Assembly (NCBI GenBank): GCA_049115955.1
Contig: JAGDZJ010000011.1
Span: 43,862 to 107,861, forward strand
DNA from: Salinispirillum sp049115955
GTDB lineage: Bacteria > Pseudomonadota > Gammaproteobacteria > Pseudomonadales > Natronospirillaceae
Reading direction: 5' to 3'
DNA length: 64,000 nucleotides
The translations under genes were made by a program, and so were the position numbers. The notes below the pieces were generated by a model. That model worked only from the letters and a program-made list of their open reading frames with translations, was not told the DNA's origin and did not search any database. Of this stretch, positions 59,577 to 64,000 are shown piece by piece (the first letter of the stretch is position 1; every line of letters starts with the position of its first letter).

Positions 59577-60206
59577 TTACGACACGGTAGTCGGGCTTTG
59601 TAATTGCAGTACGTCATCGGCCCAGCGTTCAGCGTCAGCGGCCATATGAGTCACAAACACCAATACCTGCTGTGCTGTTTTGATCTGCCGCTTGACCCAC
59701 TCCCCCGCCAGTTCCCGACTATCCTCATCCAGCGCACTGTAAGGCTCATCTAAGAGAATCAACGGCTGCTCCCGCAACACGGTGCGAATCAGTGCAATAC
59801 GCTGGCGCTGTCCGCCGGACAGGGCGCTTGGAGAACGCTCTAACAGTTCTACCACACCCAGCTCTCGACAAGCATCCATGACGCGACCCCATTGAATAGC
59901 ATCCGGCCGCCCTTGCCGAAAACCCAAACGAATATTCTGCGCCACGCTTAGGTGTTCAAACAAATTGTGCTGCTGAAACAGCGTCGACGCCGGACGCTGT
60001 TCCGCCGCGAGGCCACCAATGAGCTGGCCGTCCAACAATATCTGTCCCTGATGCGCCGGGACGAATCCACTGAGGCATTCCAGCAAGGAGGTTTTACCCA
60101 CCCCACTTGGCCCCATCAACGCTAGCGTCTTACCGCGCTCTACTGAGAAGTCGTAGCGCCAACACTGATCTCCGCGGCACAACTCCAAGCCCTTAACTTC
60201 TAGCAT
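59577..60206 (-). CDS. thiQ: Thiamine ABC transporter ATPase ThiQ
   Basis: ATPase of the thiamine/TPP importer. 209 residues. Walker A MGPSGVGKTS, signature LSGGQRQRIAL, Walker B LILLDEPYSALD, and H-loop FVTHMAADAE. Overlaps the end of thiP by 14 bases. Operon thiB-thiP-thiQ is preceded by a TPP riboswitch, which fixes the substrate. Confidence 0.95.
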   Translation of the reverse strand: MLEVKGLELCRGDQCWRYDFSVERGKTLALMGPSGVGKTSLLECLSGFVPAHQGQILLDGQLIGGLAAEQRPASTLFQQHNLFEHLSVAQNIRLGFRQGRPDAIQWGRVMDACRELGVVELLERSPSALSGGQRQRIALIRTVLREQPLILLDEPYSALDEDSRELAGEWVKRQIKTAQQVLVFVTHMAADAERWADDVLQLQSPTTVS

Positions 60207-61818
60207 AACGCCCCTGCTTCTCCAAAAAAGACAGAGCTATAAATGACAGCCCCAATAACAGCAACGACGCCAAAGCAGCGTCGGCTAAGCGATACGAGCC
60301 CGACAAGGCATAGATTAACCACGGTAACGTGCGCCACTGATCTGCACCAAAGATACCGAATACGGCAAAATCTCCCAACGCCAGCACAAAGCTGATTGCC
60401 AAAGCACGCTGCAATGCGGGCCATAGGAAAGGCACGATGACGCGCCGCCATAGCGCCCACCCGTGCAATCCAAGGTCAGACGACAAACGGCGGTAATTCG
60501 CATCATACTCGAACATACCCGGCTTAAGCTGACTGAACACAAAGGGCAACGCTATCATCGCATTCAGCACGATCACCGCGACCCAGCCCCATTGCTGCCA
60601 ACTGATCAATGGCATAAAGAAGATATACAAACCAACAGATAACACCATCCCCGGCACAACCAGATGATGCAGCGCTGCAGACTCCACCAAATTACGCCGC
60701 CAGCGCCCTGTTTGACGCCGCCAGACAGCCAGCGTACCCAAAGCCAAGCCAACAGCCAGTAAGGCAGACGACACGGCAAAGAAGATGGAGTAAGCCATTC
60801 CATAGGCGAGATCACGCCACGGCAAATTCGCCCACTGAGCTTGCAGCGCCTTTGGCAACAGTGCCGCTATGGGTGCTAACAAGAAAACAACGCACACACC
60901 ATAGGCAACACGGCCCAGCCATTTTTGTGGCCCTCGGTAGGCCGGGAGCCAGCCTGTACCCGATGAAGCCGGGGCGAGCCAGGTTAAACGACCCAAGCGA
61001 CTGAATAGAGCAAAGAGACCGCCAGCAACCAAGAGTTGGGTCAGCGCCAGTATCAGCGCCTCAGAGGGATTGAAGTTGTATTTTAACGCTTGGTAGATAG
61101 CAACCTCGATGGTGGTCGCTCGCGGCCCACCACCCAGCGCCAATACCACGGCAAAGCTGTTAAAACACAACAGGAAGATAAACCCAAAAGCCGCTGGCAA
61201 CACGCCACGCAACGCTGGCCATTCCACCAATTTGAAACGCTGCCACGTGGATAAGTTCAGTTGCGCAGCGACCTTCCATGCCGTATCAGGAATGGTCCGC
61301 CACTGAAAGCTGAACACCCGTACTGCGAAAGGCAAATTCAAAAACACATGCGCCAGTAGAATGCCGGTCAAACCATACAGATTCCAGGCACTCCCGAGCC
61401 ACGGCGTCAGCAAGCCCGAGCGTCCAAACAGCGCCACCATGCCAGTAATCAATACGAGGCTCGGCATGACAAAACACAACAAACACCAGCGCAAGAACCA
61501 GCGCTGCCCCGGCAGTTTTCGATCCAATGCTATGGCGCGCGCAACCGGCACTGCGAGCAGTACCGACAGCAGCGCGCTCAATAGCGCCTGCCACAACGAA
61601 AAACGCAAGACGCGCCAGAACCATTGATCGTTCAGTACTGACCAATCGGCGCCTTCCTGGCGCCAGCCAAGCAAAGCAAACAACGCCAGCAGGGTGACCC
61701 CTAAGGTCAACCCTAACGCCAAAGAACCCGGTAAGTGCAAGGCCCAGCGCGTGGGCCTAAGCAGCTCGTACAAGCTACCTTTTGCTACAGCGTTATGAAC
61801 TGGCGCTATATCGGTCAC
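60193..61818 (-). CDS. thiP: Thiamine ABC transporter permease ThiP
   Basis: Duplicated permease of 541 residues with about 12 membrane helices and two EAA loops (VEWPALRGVLPAAFGFIFLL; RVIVPFLWPALQRALAISF), as expected for ThiP. Starts at GTG 61818, overlapping the thiB stop (GTGA). Confidence 0.95.
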   Translation of the reverse strand: MTDIAPVHNAVAKGSLYELLRPTRWALHLPGSLALGLTLGVTLLALFALLGWRQEGADWSVLNDQWFWRVLRFSLWQALLSALLSVLLAVPVARAIALDRKLPGQRWFLRWCLLCFVMPSLVLITGMVALFGRSGLLTPWLGSAWNLYGLTGILLAHVFLNLPFAVRVFSFQWRTIPDTAWKVAAQLNLSTWQRFKLVEWPALRGVLPAAFGFIFLLCFNSFAVVLALGGGPRATTIEVAIYQALKYNFNPSEALILALTQLLVAGGLFALFSRLGRLTWLAPASSGTGWLPAYRGPQKWLGRVAYGVCVVFLLAPIAALLPKALQAQWANLPWRDLAYGMAYSIFFAVSSALLAVGLALGTLAVWRRQTGRWRRNLVESAALHHLVVPGMVLSVGLYIFFMPLISWQQWGWVAVIVLNAMIALPFVFSQLKPGMFEYDANYRRLSSDLGLHGWALWRRVIVPFLWPALQRALAISFVLALGDFAVFGIFGADQWRTLPWLIYALSGSYRLADAALASLLLLGLSFIALSFLEKQGRYARS

Positions 61819-62810
61819 TGGCTGACGGCGTTACGCCACTCCCGGATCCAATTCTGACGGTTGGTGTACACTTCCTCAGAGGTGAATCCGATGCGCTCCG
61901 GCTGCGGTAATTCAGCAAAGACGTCCGGCAGGTTTACATCCGTACGTACTGGCAGCATCCAATTGGTAACAGGAATAATTTCCTGTGCCGTCGAGCTGAG
62001 CAAAAAGGCTAGAAATTGCTCAGCCAGCTCGGGCTGATTCGTATGCGCTGAGATAGCCCCAACTTCGATTTGCGCCACATGGCCTTCACTGAACGCCAAC
62101 GCTTTGTAGCGATCCGTTGACTCGGCGACCACATGGTAAGCCGGTGAGGTGGTGTAGCTCAGTACGTAGTCGGCCTCACCTTCCAGAAACATACCATAAG
62201 CTGCTGACCAGCCAGAGGTTACTGTCACAGTGCGCTCGGCTAAGGCTTCCCATGCGCCTGCAACGTCGTCGCCATACACCGCGTTCATCCACAGCATCAG
62301 ACCTTGGCCCACCGTACTGGTACGCGGGTCTTGGTAGACGATACTGACATTGCTGCGCAACAAGTCATCCAAGGAGGTAACAGGCTTCGTGTTCGTCTCT
62401 GAGTCGTACACAAAAGCAAAGTAGCCATAGTCAAAAGGCACGAAGGTATTGTCCGACCACTGCAAGTCAGCCGCCATAGGATAGTCCGCCCAATTGATGC
62501 TGTGCGACTGAGCAACACCCAAGGCACGCGCTTCAGCAATTAAGGCATCATCAATACCTAAGATGACATCTGCTTGCGTGTTGGCACCTTCGAGACGCAC
62601 ACGATTAAGCAGGCTCACGCCGTCATCACTGCTGACAAAGGTGAGTGTGCAATCACATTCTGCTTCAAAAGCTTCTTTTATTTGTGGCCCTGGGCCCCAA
62701 CTGCTGGTGAATGAGCTATAGGTGTACACGGTCAGCTCTGTGGCGAATACTGGTGCCGCTATGACGCTGGACAGCATCAGAATGGAAAGAGGTTTAGCTT
62801 GGAATTTCAT
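61815..62810 (-). CDS. thiB: Thiamine-binding periplasmic protein ThiB
   Basis: Binding protein of 331 residues from ATG 62810 (MKFQAKPLSILML); the frame extends to 62855 but GGGAG precedes only this ATG. Signal peptide about 1-23 (cleavage after VFA). Family features: LTVYTYSSFTSSWGPGP, YGYFAFVYDS, SYTTSPAYH. Expression should be shut off by TPP through the riboswitch in its leader. Confidence 0.95.
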   Translation of the reverse strand: MKFQAKPLSILMLSSVIAAPVFATELTVYTYSSFTSSWGPGPQIKEAFEAECDCTLTFVSSDDGVSLLNRVRLEGANTQADVILGIDDALIAEARALGVAQSHSINWADYPMAADLQWSDNTFVPFDYGYFAFVYDSETNTKPVTSLDDLLRSNVSIVYQDPRTSTVGQGLMLWMNAVYGDDVAGAWEALAERTVTVTSGWSAAYGMFLEGEADYVLSYTTSPAYHVVAESTDRYKALAFSEGHVAQIEVGAISAHTNQPELAEQFLAFLLSSTAQEIIPVTNWMLPVRTDVNLPDVFAELPQPERIGFTSEEVYTNRQNWIREWRNAVSQ

Positions 62811-62885
62811 GTAGACTCCCGGTTCGAATAAATCAGCGACCGGCGAGGAAGGCATTAGCCAGAATAAACATCCGCTGGCTATAAT

Positions 62886-62971
62886 CCCATTCCCTACGCC
62901 AGAGTTAACTGGATCAGGTTCAGCGGGTAAACTCTCAGCCTATGTCAGTTACGACAAAGCACCCCGATGAG
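62886..62971 (-). promoter_or_regulatory. TPP riboswitch (THI element) of thiBPQ
   Basis: On the minus strand the conserved blocks occur in order: GGGGTGC (62965-62959), CTGAGA, ACCC, CTGAACCTGATC and GCGTAGGGA. P1 is CTCAT/ATGGG. Downstream, AGCCAG/CTGGCT can form a hairpin before thiB, and AGCGGA in that hairpin can instead pair with TCCGCT near the 5' end; this is a plausible switching element controlling translation of thiB. Confidence 0.95.
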
Positions 62972-62980
62972 ACGAGCGGA

Positions 62981-62989
62981 AGTATAACA
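62981..62989 (-). promoter_or_regulatory. Candidate extended -10 promoter of thiBPQ
   Basis: On the minus strand TGTTATACT fits an extended -10 (TGnTATAAT, one mismatch). It would start transcription near 62974, right at the riboswitch 5' edge. It sits between the Shine-Dalgarno (62978-62982) and ATG (62990) of the divergent thiK gene. Confidence 0.5.
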
Positions 62990-63763
62990 ATGACATCGGT
63001 CATGCACCATGACGACGTACCCCTGAATGACACGGTTTTCGAACTCGTCAGCGATATTCAGGCAGTTTCCTTTCTGGATAAAGGCACCGGGCACGCCCAT
63101 TGGCGCATTCAAACGCCTGCCCAAACTCTGCTTTGGCGTCAAAGCTTGACGACTTTGGGTGCTCCGGGCTCTCGCCCCGACCGAGAATTACAGGTATTAA
63201 AGACTATTGCTGGCCAACCATGGGCACCTAAGCTCATCGCTAACGTTCCCGGCGTAGGAATGCTGCTGCCCTTCTATGACGGTATTCACCCGACGCCGAA
63301 CACGTTAATTTCTGCACCGGCCCGTAGCGCACTGCTTGGCCATGTATCGTCACTTTGGGAGATGCCGTGTTCCGTCGAGTCTTACGACTATGAAACGCTT
63401 ATCCTTGGCTACCTTGCCCGTACGCCGGAACCCGCGCACTGGCAACCGCTGGCAGATCGCTTGATAAAACAAGCGCAATGGCCAACAGATACCTTTCGCC
63501 TTACGCACCATGACCTGCATGCGGACAACCTGCTTTTGCATAAAGATCGTTGGATGATTCTCGACTGGGAATACGCGGGGCTGGCCAACCCGTGGGTAGA
63601 TGCGGTGATGTTAGACAGGATGATGACGTTGTCAGCGGTAGAGAAAGAACAGTTAGAGGCCGTGTTGCCAGATATCGGCATGGTACACCCGTGGCAAGAG
63701 ATGCATGAGTGGCTGGATGGTTTGGATGAGCTTTGGCGTGCTGCCTGGATGAACAAAGAATAA
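62990..63763 (+). CDS. thiK: Probable thiamine kinase (APH/choline kinase fold)
   Basis: 257-residue phosphotransferase from ATG 62990 with GGAAG ahead. The catalytic loop reads LTHHDLHADNLLLH and the metal site ILDWEYAGLANPWVD, typical of the aminoglycoside/choline kinase fold. E. coli ThiK is 274 residues with a matching IDWEYAG segment. The adjacent TPP-controlled thiamine importer makes thiamine phosphorylation the likely role. Overall similarity to ThiK is modest, so other small-molecule kinases are possible. An in-frame ATG at 62942 lies within the riboswitch and has no ribosome site. Confidence 0.75.
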   Translation: MTSVMHHDDVPLNDTVFELVSDIQAVSFLDKGTGHAHWRIQTPAQTLLWRQSLTTLGAPGSRPDRELQVLKTIAGQPWAPKLIANVPGVGMLLPFYDGIHPTPNTLISAPARSALLGHVSSLWEMPCSVESYDYETLILGYLARTPEPAHWQPLADRLIKQAQWPTDTFRLTHHDLHADNLLLHKDRWMILDWEYAGLANPWVDAVMLDRMMTLSAVEKEQLEAVLPDIGMVHPWQEMHEWLDGLDELWRAAWMNKE

Positions 63764-63848
63764 GGGGCTTGCTGTGGTATCAACGGCGGATGACGCTGCG
63801 CTTTTCCGCCCTCTTTACGTGACAGCCAGCACTTGCTGAGACAGGGGT

Positions 63849-63917
63849 GTAGGGCGTATGCCGCAAAGCGCGCATTTTCGGCCTGCCGTTGAGCGCTGGC
63901 GGCATACCCCGAAAGCC
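63849..63917 (+). repeat. Dispersed 69-bp palindromic repeat, copy B
   Basis: Second copy of the repeat at 44624-44692, here on the plus strand, starting GTAGGGCGTATGCC and ending CCCGAAAGCC. Outer stem TATGCCGC/GCGGCATA, inner AGCGC/GCGCT. It follows thiK by 85 bases. Confidence 0.75.
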
Positions 63918-63944
63918 GTGGCGACAGCACGGTTCCCCAAAAGC

Positions 63945-63974
63945 AAAAACCCCGAGCCATTGCTGACCCGGGGT
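63945..63974 (-). terminator. Terminator for a minus-strand gene right of the window
   Basis: On the minus strand ACCCCG/CGGGGT closes a loop of 14 bases, followed by TTTTT-GC-TTTT. It would end a gene whose stop codon lies near or beyond 63977; a TAA is visible on that strand around 63983-63985. The gene itself is outside the window. Confidence 0.65.
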
Positions 63975-64000
63975 ATGCCGTATTTAAGAGCTTGACGATG

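Noticed and set aside
59567..59612. Stem AAAGTCCGA/TCGGGCTTT between ychF and thiQ as a terminator
   Set aside because: It extends into the thiQ coding end and has no T-run; mentioned only under ychF.

Overview
The window is a stretch of gammaproteobacterial chromosome of about average base composition. Supporting markers are fabA-fabB, lolB-ispE-prs-rplY-pth-ychF, hemA-prfA-prmC, mreBCD-maf-rng-yhdP, the Bcr/CflA pump and the ThiBPQ importer. The gene set (TRAP transporter, tyrosine/homogentisate catabolism, GatCAB, FecR outer-membrane proteins) suggests a marine heterotroph of the Oceanospirillales type. That placement is inference from gene content; the genus is not identified. No tRNA, rRNA, CRISPR array, phage or insertion-sequence transposase was seen.

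Layout. 1-7853 (minus): mreB-mreC-mreD-maf-rng-yhdP, the elongasome and envelope operon; yhdP is cut by the window edge. 8019-11354 (plus): gatC-gatA-gatB, preceded by a long leader hairpin. 11544-16265: a TatT-associated TRAP transporter locus with two solute-binding proteins (P-T-P-Q-M). 16354-16962: a YfbR-type 5'-nucleotidase with an HE instead of HD metal motif. 17160-22831: AraC facing a ytfQRT-yjfF sugar ABC operon whose upstream region carries a near copy of the E. coli araI1 half-site. 22981-27821: GbsR/MarR-type regulator and an RND efflux pair. 28119-31064: REC-TPR response regulator, soluble histidine kinase and a cyclic-nucleotide-binding protein. 31155-34909: two FecR-domain exported proteins, one ending in an outer-membrane barrel, which together look like a Slam / type XI secretion-like pair. 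35010-38011: lrgAB and fabAB.

38052-47464 contains several inverted-repeat elements. Between them lie a SprT-like protein, a Bcr/CflA pump, the complete hpd-hmgA-fahA-maiA tyrosine degradation set, a FitAB-type toxin-antitoxin pair, and a class V aminotransferase. 47478-52641 (minus): a secreted unknown, Dps, a GNAT acetyltransferase, prmC-prfA-hemA. 52815-59553 (plus): TPR lipoprotein-lolB-ispE-prs-rplY-pth-ychF. 59577-63763: thiBPQ under a TPP riboswitch, divergent from a probable thiamine kinase gene; the two share an extremely compact control region.

Most interesting points: the FecR-fused barrel/cargo pair; the two-receptor TatT TRAP locus; the AraC operator at the ytf operon; a dispersed 69-bp palindromic repeat with compensatory changes between its two copies; the 199-bp and 114-bp inverted-repeat elements; the gatC leader hairpin; and the thiB promoter overlapping the thiK ribosome binding site.
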